40,839 nt of DNA from Prochlorococcus sp. AG-676-M04 (GTDB taxonomy: Bacteria > Cyanobacteriota > Cyanobacteriia > PCC-6307 > Cyanobiaceae): the NCBI GenBank assembly GCA_003210895.1, contig QCUB01000009.1, forward strand, positions 1 through 40,839. The letters run 5' to 3'. The notes under the pieces are model-generated. The model did no database searches. It saw only the letters and a program-made list of their open reading frames with translations, and was not told the DNA's origin. Each line of letters opens with the position of its first letter. Within the stretch, counting starts at the first letter, position 1. Positions 1-10,208 of the stretch are shown in pieces. The position numbers were made by a program, and so were the translations under genes.

Positions 1-3000
1 ATCAATTCCTCCATATTTGAAACACCAAGACTACTCATTATCTCTCTTATCTCTTCAGCTATGTATAAGAAAAAATTTACTACATTCTCAGGTAAACCTT
101 TGAATCTTTTTCTTAATTCCTCTTTTTGAGTAGCAACTCCAACAGGACATTTATTTGTATGACAAACCCGAGCCATTATGCAGCCCTCCGCGATCATTGC
201 CACTGAACCAAAACCATATTCTTCAGCACCCAATAGAGCTGCAATAATCACATCCCATCCTGTTTTAAGCCCTCCGTCAGTTCTTAAAAGGACTCTATCT
301 CTTAGATTATTTTCTATTAAAGATTTATGAACCTCTGCAACTCCTAATTCCCATGGTAAACCGGCATGTTTAATAGAACTAAGAGGCGAAGCACCAGTCC
401 CTCCATCATGTCCGGAAATTTGTATGACATCAGCATTTGCTTTGCTTACCCCAGCAGCAATAGTGCCAATGCCAATTTCAGATACAAGCTTTACGCTCAC
501 TTTCGCTTTTGGATGTACTTGGTGCAAGTCATGAATTAATTGTGCTAAATCTTCAATTGAATAAATATCATGATGAGGAGGTGGAGATATTAAAGCAACC
601 CCAGGTTTGCTGTTTCTTAATTTTGCAATATATGTATCAACTTTTGGCCCAGGTAATTGTCCCCCTTCTCCTGGTTTAGCTCCTTGAGCCATTTTAATTT
701 CAAGTTGCTTACCACTTCTGAGATATTCTGGAGTAACCCCAAATCTTCCAGAGGCTATTTGTTTAATTGCTGAGCAGGCAGTATCTCCAATTTCAAGACC
801 CTTTATAAAAGGTAATGTGGCTGATTGAGTATTCTCATCTATATCATTTAATACATTAAATCGAGCAGGATCTTCACCTCCTTCGCCGCTGTTACTTTTC
901 CCTCCAATTCTATTCATTGCAACAGCTAATACTTCATGAGCTTCTCTTGATAATGCTCCTAAACTCATACCTCCTGTGCAAAACCTTTTACATATTGATT
1001 CAATACTTTCAACCTGATCTAATGGAATACTTTTCCTTTTCGAGTTAATTGTTAGTAAATCTCTTAAAGAAGTAATTGGTCTATTACGGATAAGTGTTTT
1101 ATAAGTTTCAAAATGATTATATCCTGGTCCTTTCTTAAGAGCGGAATGTAAAACCTTAGACATCTCAGGGTTATTGGAATGATATTCTCCATTATTTCGA
1201 AATTGAACAAATCCTAGAAACTCTAATTTCTTTAAATCGATTTCTGGATATGCCTTTGTATGTATTGCAAGTGATTCATTTGCAAGTTCTTTCAAAGTAA
1301 TTCCTGCAATTCGACTTGTTGTTCCATCGAAGGCTATTTTTATTAAATCAGAGCCTATCCCAACAGCTTCAAAGATTTGAGCACCATGATAACTAGATAA
1401 AAGAGAAATTCCTATTTTAGAAAGTATTTTTCTTAGCCCATCTTCTAAAGCTTTTTTGATATTTTTCTGTACTTCTTCAACAGAAATCGGATTGATTTTT
1501 TTACTAGCTATAAGTTTTTGGGTTTTTGGATGTTGTAACCAATGTCTGCCAGATTCGAGTGTTAACCATGGGCAAACAGCACTAACTCCATAACCAATTA
1601 AACAAGCTAGATGGTGTGTACTCCAACATTGCCCAGTTTCAATTATGAGCGAGGCTTTTAATCTTATTTCTTTTTTAAGTAGATAATGATGAATTGCACC
1701 TACAGCTAATAAAGGAGGAATAAAACTTTTTTTTGAATTCACTCCTTTGTCAGAAATGATTATTAAAGAACTGCCTTCATTTATTGAAATCTCGCTCAAT
1801 TTACATATTTCTTCTAATTTTTTTTCAAAACCTTTAATACCTTCCTCAATATCAAATAAACTTGAAATTGTTTTAGATTTAATTTCTGATTCTTTTAGAG
1901 AAATTAATTCTTCTTCATTAATGATTGGGCTTTTTAGATGAATAAAGGGTTTAATATTTTTTGTTTCAAAAGGCGAGCATCTTTCACCAAGATGCATTTC
2001 CAAACTCATAACTAATTTTTCTCTTAAAGGATCTATTGGAGGGTTAGTAACTTGTGCGAATCTTTGTTTGAAATAATCATATAAAATATGGGGTTTTGAA
2101 GAAAGCACAGCTAATGGTATGTCATCACCCATGCAATACGTTGGTTCTTTTGAAAGAGAAGCCATTGAATCAAGAATTAGATCATTATCTTCTGAAGAAA
2201 AACCGTAGGCAGTTTGCTGTTGAAGCAATTCAATATCTGGTAAAACGCAAGTATTATTCCATTCATTTTTTTTGAGTTTCACAATCCTTTTTTGCAACAG
2301 ATTTTGATAGTTTTCTCTTTTAGCAGCCTCTGATTTCACATCCCAATTCCTTAAAATCTTATTCTGAAGAAAATCTACTGCTAGCATTTGACCAGGACCT
2401 AAGCGTCCTTTTTCTATTACTCTGTTTTCTTCAATATCTACAACTCCTGTTTCTGAACCCATTATCACAAACCCATCATTTGTTATTGAATATCTTGCAG
2501 GTCTTAAACCATTCCTATCTAGCGTTGCTCCAACAAAATCGCCATCTGAGAATACTAATAGAGCAGGACCATCCCAAGCTTCTTGGAGACTAGCTGAATA
2601 TTCATAAAATGCTTTTATGTCATCTCTATATTCAAGTTCTGGTTGATCTCTAAATGCTTCTGGAACAAGTCCCAATAAAGAATCAGTTATTGGTTTGCCT
2701 GAACGAATATTAATTTCTAGGGTTGCATCAAGATTTGATGAATCACTTTTATTTATATCAACTATTGGTTTAATATCTCTAGATAATTCACCCCAGTACT
2801 CGTCTATATGTTTTTCTGATGCTTTCGCCCAATTGATATTTCCTAAGAGTGTATTGATTTCTCCATTATGGCCTAAAAACCTCATTGGCTGAGCAAGAGG
2901 CCATTTTGGCAAAGTGTTTGTGCTAAATCTTCGATGGTAAACAGAAAATGAAACTTTAAAATCCTCTTTCTTTAAGTCTTCGTAAAATTCTGATAAAACT

Positions 3001-3641
3001 TCAGATCTAACCATCCCTTTATAAACAACCGTTTTGGAACTAAACGAAGCGAAATAAAATTCACAATCGCCAACTGCGTTTTTTGTATTTTCTCTGATTC
3101 TTTTTTCAATTCTTTTTCTTAGTTGAAATAAGCGCATCTCAATATCTTGAATATCCTCTTTACTAAAAAAAATGACCCATTGAATTATTGATGGAGCGTT
3201 TGCTTTTGCTAGAGGTCCTAATGTTTCATTTTTAACCGGTACGTTTCTCCAAAATGTTTTTTTGAAATTTAATTTTTTTGCTTCTTCATCACAAATTAAT
3301 TTTGATTCTTTGACTTTTAATTTATTATTTGGCATAAAAATCATACCTAACCCCCTTTTTTCATTAGGTTCAGTAACTAAATTTAATTCTTTATCTAAAA
3401 ATGACCAAGGAATTGAACATAAAATACCAGCTCCATCACCTGAATCACTATCCCCTCCGCATCCTCCTCTATGTTCCATACAATTAAGTCCTTTAAGAGA
3501 TTGTTTTAATATCCAATTACTTTCTTTACCTTCAATATTTGCTATGAAACCTACTCCGCAGGCGTCTTTCTCTCCAATTATTCCATTTGGAGAATAACTA
3601 TCTTGATATGGCTCAATGCTTCTTTTGATACTTTCTCGCAT
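1..3641 (-). CDS. gltB: Glutamate synthase large chain, probably ferredoxin-dependent (partial, C-terminus outside window)
   Basis: Reads without interruption from an ATG at 3641-3639 to the left edge, about 1,213 codons of a family near 1,500. It makes glutamate from glutamine and 2-oxoglutarate in GS-GOGAT nitrogen assimilation. The N-terminus carries a short propeptide followed by Cys28 in the context DACGVGFIA, the usual N-terminal nucleophile of the class II glutaminase domain; [10 protein letters not shown] follows. Near the left edge a cysteine cluster ([16 protein letters not shown], about 125-180) matches the 3Fe-4S site, preceded by the FMN-domain motifs [11 protein letters not shown] and [10 protein letters not shown]. 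The C-terminal GXGXG domain lies outside. It is divergent from rpsL across 194 bp. Ferredoxin rather than NADPH as donor is inferred from the cyanobacterial context and not proven here. Also called glsF or gltS in cyanobacteria. Confidence 0.95.
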   Translation of the reverse strand, partial: MRESIKRSIEPYQDSYSPNGIIGEKDACGVGFIANIEGKESNWILKQSLKGLNCMEHRGGCGGDSDSGDGAGILCSIPWSFLDKELNLVTEPNEKRGLGMIFMPNNKLKVKESKLICDEEAKKLNFKKTFWRNVPVKNETLGPLAKANAPSIIQWVIFFSKEDIQDIEMRLFQLRKRIEKRIRENTKNAVGDCEFYFASFSSKTVVYKGMVRSEVLSEFYEDLKKEDFKVSFSVYHRRFSTNTLPKWPLAQPMRFLGHNGEINTLLGNINWAKASEKHIDEYWGELSRDIKPIVDINKSDSSNLDATLEINIRSGKPITDSLLGLVPEAFRDQPELEYRDDIKAFYEYSASLQEAWDGPALLVFSDGDFVGATLDRNGLRPARYSITNDGFVIMGSETGVVDIEENRVIEKGRLGPGQMLAVDFLQNKILRNWDVKSEAAKRENYQNLLQKRIVKLKKNEWNNTCVLPDIELLQQQTAYGFSSEDNDLILDSMASLSKEPTYCMGDDIPLAVLSSKPHILYDYFKQRFAQVTNPPIDPLREKLVMSLEMHLGERCSPFETKNIKPFIHLKSPIINEEELISLKESEIKSKTISSLFDIEEGIKGFEKKLEEICKLSEISINEGSSLIIISDKGVNSKKSFIPPLLAVGAIHHYLLKKEIRLKASLIIETGQCWSTHHLACLIGYGVSAVCPWLTLESGRHWLQHPKTQKLIASKKINPISVEEVQKNIKKALEDGLRKILSKIGISLLSSYHGAQIFEAVGIGSDLIKIAFDGTTSRIAGITLKELANESLAIHTKAYPEIDLKKLEFLGFVQFRNNGEYHSNNPEMSKVLHSALKKGPGYNHFETYKTLIRNRPITSLRDLLTINSKRKSIPLDQVESIESICKRFCTGGMSLGALSREAHEVLAVAMNRIGGKSNSGEGGEDPARFNVLNDIDENTQSATLPFIKGLEIGDTACSAIKQIASGRFGVTPEYLRSGKQLEIKMAQGAKPGEGGQLPGPKVDTYIAKLRNSKPGVALISPPPHHDIYSIEDLAQLIHDLHQVHPKAKVSVKLVSEIGIGTIAAGVSKANADVIQISGHDGGTGASPLSSIKHAGLPWELGVAEVHKSLIENNLRDRVLLRTDGGLKTGWDVIIAALLGAEEYGFGSVAMIAEGCIMARVCHTNKCPVGVATQKEELRKRFKGLPENVVNFFLYIAEEIREIMSSLGVSNMEEL

Positions 3642-3835
3642 AGATTATTTAACTATATAAAATATTTTATTTATTTCCATTATAAAAATAAAAATCCAAA
3701 TAAAACTAAAAATAATGAAGAATTACTAAACAAATTTAAATTTTAATTTTAAATTAAAAAAAATAAAAAAAAACTTTTGATGTGACTCGTAAAAGGTTAT
3801 GATGTTTTGATATGTATTTTTATCTATAAATATAG
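3642..3835. promoter_or_regulatory. Divergent gltB/rpsL intergenic region with possible rpsL promoter
   Basis: This very AT-rich 194-bp spacer must hold promoters for both divergent transcripts. Toward rpsL there is a TATGAT hexamer at 3798-3803, a good -10 match. A weak -35-like TTGATG lies at 3777-3782, but the spacing is only 15 bp. No clear Shine-Dalgarno sequence precedes the rpsL ATG. No hairpin, tRNA or small ORF with coding character was seen. The promoter assignment is inference. Confidence 0.4.
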
Positions 3836-4213
3836 ATGCCGACCATTTCCCAATTAATTGGATCAGAAAGAAAACGTCTGACAAGAAAAACAAAATCTCC
3901 TGCACTTAAAGCTTGTCCAGAGAGAAGAGGTGTATGTACGAGAGTTTATACCTCCACTCCAAAAAAACCAAATTCTGCCTTAAGAAAAGTTGCCAGAGTT
4001 AGATTAACTTCAGGTTTTGAAGTTACGGCATATATCCCAGGAATAGGACATAACTTACAGGAACATTCTGTTGTTCTGCTAAGAGGAGGAAGAGTTAAAG
4101 ATTTACCAGGGGTAAGATATCATATAATAAGGGGAACTTTAGATACATCAGGAGTCAAGGATAGACGTCAATCCAGATCTAAATATGGAGCAAAAGCTCC
4201 TAAAAATGATTAA
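3836..4213 (+). CDS. rpsL: 30S ribosomal protein S12
   Basis: This 125-residue protein is the normal length for bacterial S12, a decoding-centre protein of the small subunit. It starts [14 protein letters not shown] and contains the conserved [11 protein letters not shown] and [10 protein letters not shown] segments, where streptomycin-resistance mutations arise in other bacteria. The lysine-containing wild-type motif is present, so no such resistance allele is evident. It is the first gene of the str cluster, followed by rpsG after 24 bp and then fusA, tuf and rpsJ on the same strand. The C-terminal end [10 protein letters not shown] is the usual basic tail. Confidence 0.98.
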   Translation: MPTISQLIGSERKRLTRKTKSPALKACPERRGVCTRVYTSTPKKPNSALRKVARVRLTSGFEVTAYIPGIGHNLQEHSVVLLRGGRVKDLPGVRYHIIRGTLDTSGVKDRRQSRSKYGAKAPKND

Positions 4214-4237
4214 TTTTTAACATCAATTTTTTTTAAT

Positions 4238-4708
4238 ATGTCACGTCGTAATGCAGCAGTAAAAAGACCAATTTTGCCTGATCCACAATTTAATAGTCGT
4301 CTTGCCTCAATGATGATTTCTAGATTAATGAAACATGGTAAAAAATCCACTGCACAAAAAATATTATCAGATGCTTTTTCTCTAATCAGTGAGAGAACAG
4401 GTGGAAATGCTGTGGAGTTATTTGAAACAGCCGTAAAGAATGCAACCCCTTTAGTTGAGGTAAGAGCAAGAAGAGTTGGAGGTGCTACTTATCAAGTCCC
4501 AATGGAAGTTCGTCAAGAAAGAGGCACAGCAATGGCACTTAGATGGCTTGTTACTTTTTCAAGAGGAAGAAATGGAAAAAGTATGTCACAAAAATTAGCG
4601 GGCGAATTAATGGATGCAGCTAATGAAACTGGCAGCGCAGTTAAGAAGAGAGAAGATACCCATAAAATGGCCGAAGCTAATAAGGCTTTTGCTCACTACA
4701 GATACTAA
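4238..4708 (+). CDS. rpsG: 30S ribosomal protein S7
   Basis: This 156-residue protein has the expected S7 length and begins [10 protein letters not shown]. The conserved block [20 protein letters not shown] and the C-terminal [18 protein letters not shown] segment identify the family. S7 nucleates assembly of the 30S head and contacts the E and P sites. It lies 24 bp after rpsL, and both are probably translated from one mRNA. In E. coli S7 feeds back on its own operon. No equivalent control structure could be identified here, although a palindrome sits downstream at 4751-4772. Confidence 0.98.
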   Translation: MSRRNAAVKRPILPDPQFNSRLASMMISRLMKHGKKSTAQKILSDAFSLISERTGGNAVELFETAVKNATPLVEVRARRVGGATYQVPMEVRQERGTAMALRWLVTFSRGRNGKSMSQKLAGELMDAANETGSAVKKREDTHKMAEANKAFAHYRY

Positions 4709-4750
4709 TTCCGACCAAAATGGTACTTAATTAGTTTATTATTAATTAAA

Positions 4751-4772
4751 AGTTTATTTGATTAAATAAACT
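4751..4772 (+). repeat. Inverted repeat between rpsG and fusA
   Basis: AGTTTATTT at 4751-4759 and AAATAAACT at 4764-4772 are perfect 9-bp complements around a 4-base loop. The RNA stem would be nearly all A-U, and no uninterrupted U tract follows. It looks more like a processing, attenuation or protein-binding site within the str operon than a classic terminator. The role is inference. Confidence 0.5.
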
Positions 4773-4811
4773 GTAGCTATCTAACAATCTATTCTATTTG
4801 GAGTTTTAAAA

Positions 4812-6887
4812 TTGGCACGCGACTTTCCCCTTGAACGAGTAAGGAATATAGGTATAGCCGCTCATATTGATGCTGGTAAAACAACAACTACTGAAAGAAT
4901 TCTTTTTTATTCAGGAGTTGTTCATAAAATTGGAGAAGTACATGATGGTGCTGCTGTAACCGATTGGATGGCTCAAGAAAGAGAGAGAGGAATTACTATC
5001 ACTGCAGCTGCTATTTCTACAAGTTGGCAGGATCACAGAATTAATATTATAGATACTCCAGGTCACGTTGATTTTACAATTGAAGTTGAAAGATCTATGA
5101 GAGTTCTTGATGGAGTCATAGCTGTATTTTGTGCAGTAGGAGGAGTTCAGCCACAGTCAGAAACAGTTTGGCGACAAGCTGATAGATACTCTGTGCCAAG
5201 AATGGTTTTCGTAAATAAGATGGATAGAACAGGTGCAGACTTCTTAAAAGTTAATCAACAAATTAAAGAGCGTCTCAAAGCAAATGCTTTCCCTATTCAG
5301 CTTCCAATAGGTGCCGAAGGTGATCTATCAGGAATCATAGATTTAGTAAGTAATAAGGCTTACTTATACAAAAATGATTTAGGTACTGATATTGAAGAGG
5401 CTCCAATTCCAGAGGATATGAAAGATGAAGCCCTTGAATGGAGAAGTAAATTAATGGAGAGTGTTGCAGAAAACGATGAAGAATTAATTGAAATATTTTT
5501 GGATAAGGGAGAATTAACTGAAAACCAACTTAAAAAAGGCATCAGAGAAGGAGTACTCAAACATGGTTTAGTTCCTGTCTTATGTGGTTCAGCTTTCAAA
5601 AATAAAGGAGTTCAATTAGTTCTAGATGCAGTAGTTGATTATTTACCAGCTCCAGTTGATGTAAAGCCCATTCAGGGTGTTTTGCCAAACGGTAAAGAAG
5701 ATATCAGGCCATCGGATGACAATGCTCCTTTCAGTGCATTAGCTTTCAAAGTAATGTCCGATCCTTACGGGAAACTAACTTTTGTAAGAATGTACTCTGG
5801 AGTGTTATCAAAAGGTAGTTATGTTATGAATTCTACTAAGGATGCTAAAGAGAGAATCTCTAGATTAGTAATCTTAAAAGCAGATGAGAGAGAGGAAGTT
5901 GACGAATTAAGAGCAGGTGATTTAGGTGCTGTTCTGGGATTGAAGAATACAACAACAGGTGACACATTATGTAATACTGATGACCCAATAGTTCTAGAAA
6001 CCTTATTTATTCCTGAACCTGTCATTTCAGTTGCTGTTGAACCAAAAACTAAAGGAGATATGGAAAAGCTTTCTAAAGCTTTACAAGCCCTATCTGAAGA
6101 AGATCCAACCTTTAGGGTAAGTACAGATCAAGAGACAAATCAGACTGTTATAGCTGGTATGGGTGAATTACATTTAGAAATACTTGTAGATAGAATGTTG
6201 AGAGAGTTTAAAGTTGAGGCAAATATAGGTGCTCCACAGGTTTCTTATAGAGAAACAATTAGATCAAGTTCCAAGGGCGAAGGTAAATATGCAAGACAAA
6301 CAGGAGGTAAAGGGCAATACGGACACGTAGTTATTGAAATGGAACCTGCTGAAGTTGGTAAAGGTTTTGAATTTGTTAATAAAATTGTTGGTGGAACAAT
6401 TCCAAAAGAATATATTGGACCAGCCTCAAATGGTATGAAAGAAACCTGTGAATCAGGAGTTCTTGCCGGTTATCCGCTGATTGATGTAAAAGTAACACTA
6501 GTCGATGGTTCGTTCCACGATGTAGACTCATCTGAAATGGCCTTCAAAATTGCAGGTTCAATGGCTTTTAAAGATGGGGTTAAAAAATGCAATCCTGTCC
6601 TATTAGAGCCTATGATGAAAGTCGAGGTCGAAAGTCCTGATGATTTTCTTGGATCTGTAATTGGTGATCTATCCTCAAGGAGAGGTCAAGTCGAAGGACA
6701 ATCTGTCGATGATGGATTGTCTAAAGTACAGGCCAAAGTGCCTTTAGCCGAAATGTTCGGTTATGCCACTCAACTCCGATCAATGACTCAAGGTCGGGGT
6801 ATATTCTCAATGGAGTTCGCAAATTATGAGGAAGTTCCTCGTAATGTTGCTGAAGCTATCATTTCCAAGAATCAGGGCAACTCCTGA
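4812..6887 (+). CDS. fusA: Translation elongation factor G
   Basis: This 691-residue protein is full length for EF-G, the GTPase that drives translocation of tRNA and mRNA on the ribosome and helps recycle ribosomes with RRF. The start is TTG at 4812, chosen because the protein then begins [13 protein letters not shown] as in other EF-Gs; no ATG lies close in frame. GTPase motifs are AHIDAGKT (17-24), DTPGH (81-85) and NKMD (135-138), followed by domains II-V with the typical GGKGQYGHV segment of domain IV. It sits 103 bp after rpsG, a longer gap than others in the cluster that contains a palindrome. tuf follows after 43 bp. Only one copy is seen here. Confidence 0.98.
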   Translation: MARDFPLERVRNIGIAAHIDAGKTTTTERILFYSGVVHKIGEVHDGAAVTDWMAQERERGITITAAAISTSWQDHRINIIDTPGHVDFTIEVERSMRVLDGVIAVFCAVGGVQPQSETVWRQADRYSVPRMVFVNKMDRTGADFLKVNQQIKERLKANAFPIQLPIGAEGDLSGIIDLVSNKAYLYKNDLGTDIEEAPIPEDMKDEALEWRSKLMESVAENDEELIEIFLDKGELTENQLKKGIREGVLKHGLVPVLCGSAFKNKGVQLVLDAVVDYLPAPVDVKPIQGVLPNGKEDIRPSDDNAPFSALAFKVMSDPYGKLTFVRMYSGVLSKGSYVMNSTKDAKERISRLVILKADEREEVDELRAGDLGAVLGLKNTTTGDTLCNTDDPIVLETLFIPEPVISVAVEPKTKGDMEKLSKALQALSEEDPTFRVSTDQETNQTVIAGMGELHLEILVDRMLREFKVEANIGAPQVSYRETIRSSSKGEGKYARQTGGKGQYGHVVIEMEPAEVGKGFEFVNKIVGGTIPKEYIGPASNGMKETCESGVLAGYPLIDVKVTLVDGSFHDVDSSEMAFKIAGSMAFKDGVKKCNPVLLEPMMKVEVESPDDFLGSVIGDLSSRRGQVEGQSVDDGLSKVQAKVPLAEMFGYATQLRSMTQGRGIFSMEFANYEEVPRNVAEAIISKNQGNS

Positions 6888-6930
6888 TCTCTAAACTAAA
6901 CACTATTTAACCCTCGATTCTTTAATTCAA

Positions 6931-8130
6931 ATGGCTCGCGAGAAGTTCGAAAGGAACAAACCACATGTCAACATAGGTACTATTGGCCACGTTGATCATG
7001 GAAAAACAACCCTGACTGCTGCTATTACAAATGTTCTAGCGAAAAAAGGTCAAGCACAAGCTCAAGATTATGGAGACATTGATGGTGCTCCAGAAGAAAG
7101 AGAACGTGGCATAACAATTAATACTGCCCACGTTGAATATGAAACTGCAGGCAGACATTATGCTCATGTCGACTGCCCAGGTCATGCTGATTATGTAAAA
7201 AACATGATAACTGGTGCTGCTCAAATGGATGGTGCAATTTTAGTCTGTGCTGCCACAGACGGTCCTATGGCTCAAACAAAAGAACATATTCTTTTGGCAA
7301 AACAAGTTGGAGTTCCTGCATTAGTTGTTGCATTGAATAAATGCGACATGGTAGATGATGAAGAAATCATTGAGCTTGTTGAAATGGAAATCAGAGAACT
7401 TCTAGATAGTTATGATTTTCCTGGTGATGATATACCCATCGTTCAAGTTTCAGGTTTAAAAGCTTTAGAGGGGGATTCAACTTGGGAGTCTAAAATTGAA
7501 GAATTAATGACTGCTGTTGATGCCAGTATCCCTGAACCGGAAAGAGAAATTGATAAGCCATTTTTAATGGCAATTGAAGATGTTTTTTCTATTACAGGTA
7601 GAGGAACAGTTGCCACAGGAAGAATAGAAAGAGGCAAAGTTAAAGTAGGAGAAGAAGTTGAAATTGTTGGAATAAGAGATACAAGATTGACTACTGTTAC
7701 TGGTGTTGAGATGTTCCGTAAACTTCTCGATGAAGGTATGGCTGGAGATAATGTTGGATTACTCTTACGTGGTGTTCAGAAAGAAGATATTGAGAGAGGA
7801 ATGGTTCTTGTTAAAAAAGGTTCAATTACTCCTCATACAAAATTTGAAGGGGAAGTTTATGTTCTTAAGAAAGAAGAGGGTGGAAGACATACTCCTTTCT
7901 TCGCTGGTTACAGACCACAATTTTATATAAGGACAACAGATGTAACTGGGCAAATCACCGCATTCACCTCTGATGATGGCGCTAATGTAGAAATGGTAAT
8001 GCCTGGTGACAGGATAAAAATGACTGGAGAATTAATTTGTCCAGTTGCTATCGAACAAGGAATGCGCTTTGCTATTCGTGAAGGTGGTCGTACTATTGGA
8101 GCTGGTGTTGTTTCCAAAATTGTTGAATAA
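6931..8130 (+). CDS. tuf: Translation elongation factor Tu
   Basis: This 399-residue EF-Tu delivers aminoacyl-tRNA to the ribosomal A site. GTPase motifs are GHVDHGKT (19-26), DCPGH (82-86) and NKCD (137-140), and the effector-loop segment [20 protein letters not shown] is intact. Domains II and III follow and the protein ends [10 protein letters not shown]. Codon choice here appears richer in C-ending codons than in neighbouring hypothetical genes, as expected for a very highly expressed protein in an AT-rich genome (visual impression only). It lies 43 bp after fusA. The 107-bp gap to rpsJ contains a perfect palindrome. Confidence 0.98.
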   Translation: MAREKFERNKPHVNIGTIGHVDHGKTTLTAAITNVLAKKGQAQAQDYGDIDGAPEERERGITINTAHVEYETAGRHYAHVDCPGHADYVKNMITGAAQMDGAILVCAATDGPMAQTKEHILLAKQVGVPALVVALNKCDMVDDEEIIELVEMEIRELLDSYDFPGDDIPIVQVSGLKALEGDSTWESKIEELMTAVDASIPEPEREIDKPFLMAIEDVFSITGRGTVATGRIERGKVKVGEEVEIVGIRDTRLTTVTGVEMFRKLLDEGMAGDNVGLLLRGVQKEDIERGMVLVKKGSITPHTKFEGEVYVLKKEEGGRHTPFFAGYRPQFYIRTTDVTGQITAFTSDDGANVEMVMPGDRIKMTGELICPVAIEQGMRFAIREGGRTIGAGVVSKIVE

Positions 8131-8188
8131 TTTTGTTAATTTGACGATGCTAACCTTTGATAATCTAAAATAGTTACATAAGAGATAT

Positions 8189-8211
8189 GGGTTATTGATA
8201 ATCAATAACCC
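8189..8211 (+). repeat. Perfect 11-bp palindrome between tuf and rpsJ
   Basis: GGGTTATTGAT at 8189-8199 and ATCAATAACCC at 8201-8211 are exact complements around one central base. In RNA this gives a stem of about 9-10 bp with a tiny loop and a G-C clamp at the base. It is followed by CTTTACAAAG rather than a U run, so it is not a canonical intrinsic terminator. It could be an mRNA-stabilising 3' end for tuf, a partial attenuator, or an operator. It ends 26 bp before the rpsJ ATG. Confidence 0.65.
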
Positions 8212-8237
8212 CTTTACAAAGAGATTAATTTAAACTT

Positions 8238-8558
8238 ATGACTGCTTCACTCGCTCAACAAAAAATACGCATAAGATTAAAAGCATTTGATAGAAGAATG
8301 CTTGATTTGTCTTGTGATAAGATCATTCAAACAGCAGATACTACTGCGGCTTCAGCTATAGGACCTATTCCATTACCAACAAAAAGAAAAATTTATTGTG
8401 TTTTAAGGTCACCGCATGTAGATAAAGATTCTAGAGAGCATTTTGAAACCAGAACTCATAGAAGAATAATTGATATTTATAGTCCCTCTGCTAAAACTAT
8501 AGATGCTCTAATGAAATTAGATCTTCCTAGCGGTGTAGATATAGAAGTCAAATTATAA
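8238..8558 (+). CDS. rpsJ: 30S ribosomal protein S10
   Basis: This 106-residue protein is S10/NusE, a 30S head protein and, in many bacteria, part of transcription antitermination complexes with NusB. It has the typical segments [15 protein letters not shown] near the start, GPIPLPTKR in the middle and [16 protein letters not shown] in the tRNA-facing loop region. Placement directly after tuf, rather than at the head of the large S10 operon, is usual in cyanobacteria. A palindrome at 8189-8211 precedes it. Confidence 0.98.
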   Translation: MTASLAQQKIRIRLKAFDRRMLDLSCDKIIQTADTTAASAIGPIPLPTKRKIYCVLRSPHVDKDSREHFETRTHRRIIDIYSPSAKTIDALMKLDLPSGVDIEVKL

Positions 8559-8615
8559 ATAAGCCCGAATAGAACTTAAATTTACTAAGATAAAATTAAA
8601 TAAATTGAGGTTTAA

Positions 8616-9272
8616 ATGGGAGAGCTTTCAGTAAGGGAATTACCTCTATTCCCTTTGCCAGAAGTTGTTCTTTTCCCTCAAGAAGTCCTACCTTTACACA
8701 TCTTTGAATCAAGATACAGAATTATGCTCAAATCTGTACTTGAATCGGATTCAATGTTTGGAGTAATTAAGTGGGATCCTAATACAAAGAGTATGGCTAA
8801 TGTTGGCTGTTGTGCTCAAATAATTAAACATCAAACTGCCGAAGATGGTAGAAGTAACCTAATTACATTAGGTCAGCAAAGATTTCAAGTCTTAGAAATT
8901 GTACGTTCAACTCCTTATTGCTCAGCAATGGTAAGTTGGATCACTGACGAAAATATTGAAAGTTTTCAAAACTTAGATCTTTTAAGAGATTCAGTTACTG
9001 AAGCATTAAATGATGTAGTTAAATTAACTAGTAAACTAACTAATTCTCAAAAAGTTCTTCCTGAAAAGTTACCTGAAAACCCTATGGAATTATCTTTTTG
9101 GATCGGTGCGCATTTAGGTGGCCCAGTAGCTGATGAGCAGCAGAAACTCTTAGAGGAGAGGAATACCTATACACGCTTGGAAAGGGAGTTTGAAATGTTA
9201 GATCATACTAGAAAACAATTAGCAGCTAGAACAGCTTTAAAAGAAAGCTTTCCTGATATCAAAGAGAACTAA
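8616..9272 (+). CDS. Stand-alone LON substrate-binding (N-terminal) domain protein
   Basis: This 218-residue protein matches only the N-terminal LON domain of Lon proteases. The hallmark segment ELPLFPLPEVVLFPQEVLPLHIFE-type start is at residues 8-31, followed by YRIMLK and a GVIKW strand. It has neither the AAA+ ATPase nor the Ser-Lys protease domain, so it cannot be a Lon protease itself. Similar LON-only proteins are widespread in cyanobacteria and plants and probably bind protein substrates or partners; the function is not established. The TAA stop at 9270-9272 is immediately followed by the methyltransferase ATG at 9273, which suggests translational coupling. It starts 57 bp after rpsJ. 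Confidence 0.88.
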   Translation: MGELSVRELPLFPLPEVVLFPQEVLPLHIFESRYRIMLKSVLESDSMFGVIKWDPNTKSMANVGCCAQIIKHQTAEDGRSNLITLGQQRFQVLEIVRSTPYCSAMVSWITDENIESFQNLDLLRDSVTEALNDVVKLTSKLTNSQKVLPEKLPENPMELSFWIGAHLGGPVADEQQKLLEERNTYTRLEREFEMLDHTRKQLAARTALKESFPDIKEN

Positions 9273-10208
9273 ATGTCTATATTTTTAATATCTGCTAGTT
9301 TTTTAGTATTAATTTTATTATTTTCTTATTTAACACTCTGGAGAATTAATACAAGAAAATATATTTCTTCGGGAACGGTAGCTTCAGCTTATGATTCATG
9401 GACTCAAGATAAACTACTAGAAAGATTATGGGGAGAGCATATACATTTAGGCTTCTATCCCTTAAATAAAAATATTGATTTTAGAGAGGCAAAAGTTCAA
9501 TTTGTACATGAGTTAGTAAGCTGGAGTGGTCTAGATAAATTGCCCAGGGGTTCTAGGGTTTTAGATGTAGGTTGTGGAATAGGAGGAAGCTCTAGAATCC
9601 TCGCAAATTATTATGGATTTAATGTTACTGGAATAACTATTAGTCCAGTTCAAGTAAAAAGAGCTTTAGAACTTACGCCTTATGGCTGTACATGTAATTT
9701 CAAAGTTATGGATGCTTTGAATTTGAAATTTGAAGAGGGGACATTCGATGGCGTTTGGAGTGTTGAAGCAGGAGCTCATATGAATGACAAAACTAAATTT
9801 GCAGATCAAATGTTAAGAACCTTAAGACCTGGAGGATTTCTAGCATTGGCTGATTGGAATTCAAGAGATTTAAGAAAACAGCCCCCATCTATGCTTGAAA
9901 AAATAATCTTAAAGCAGTTACTTGAACAGTGGGTACATCCTAAATTCATAAGTATTGATGAATTTAGTAGTATTCTTAGCAAGAATAAAAATAGTTCAGG
10001 TCAAGTTATTTCTGATCAATGGAATTCTTTTACAAACCCATCTTGGTTTGATTCAATATTTGAAGGAATGAGAAGACCAAATGCAATTTTATCACTTGGT
10101 CCAGGAGCTATAATAAAGTCCGTTAGAGAAATTCCTACGATATTGTTAATGGATTGGGCCTTTAAAAAAGGTTTAATGGAATTCGGAGTTTATAAATGTA
10201 GAGGTTAA
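9273..10208 (+). CDS. MPBQ/MSBQ methyltransferase-like SAM-dependent methyltransferase (Synechocystis sll0418 type)
   Basis: This 311-residue protein has one N-terminal membrane segment (about residues 3-22) and a class I methyltransferase core with SAM motif I LDVGCGIGGSS at 97-107. It closely resembles, from memory, the cyanobacterial 2-methyl-6-phytyl/solanesyl-benzoquinol methyltransferase: shared landmarks include AYDSWTQD, WGEHIHLGFY, GFNVTGITISP, VWSVEAG and, near the end, SVREIPTILLM. That enzyme methylates the quinol ring in tocopherol and plastoquinone synthesis at the membrane. The start codon abuts the LON gene stop. Its TAA at 10206-10208 abuts the convergent pheA stop with no spacer. 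Confidence is high in the family and good in the substrate. Confidence 0.85.
   Translation: MSIFLISASFLVLILLFSYLTLWRINTRKYISSGTVASAYDSWTQDKLLERLWGEHIHLGFYPLNKNIDFREAKVQFVHELVSWSGLDKLPRGSRVLDVGCGIGGSSRILANYYGFNVTGITISPVQVKRALELTPYGCTCNFKVMDALNLKFEEGTFDGVWSVEAGAHMNDKTKFADQMLRTLRPGGFLALADWNSRDLRKQPPSMLEKIILKQLLEQWVHPKFISIDEFSSILSKNKNSSGQVISDQWNSFTNPSWFDSIFEGMRRPNAILSLGPGAIIKSVREIPTILLMDWAFKKGLMEFGVYKCRG

Noticed and set aside
3262..3597. 111-codon plus-strand open frame opposite gltB
   Set aside because: It is antisense to the glutaminase domain of a well-conserved gene and the translation has no recognisable domain; it is a frame shadow.
8616..9272. Lon protease
   Set aside because: Only the N-terminal LON domain is present; the ATPase and peptidase domains are absent and the next gene is an unrelated methyltransferase.
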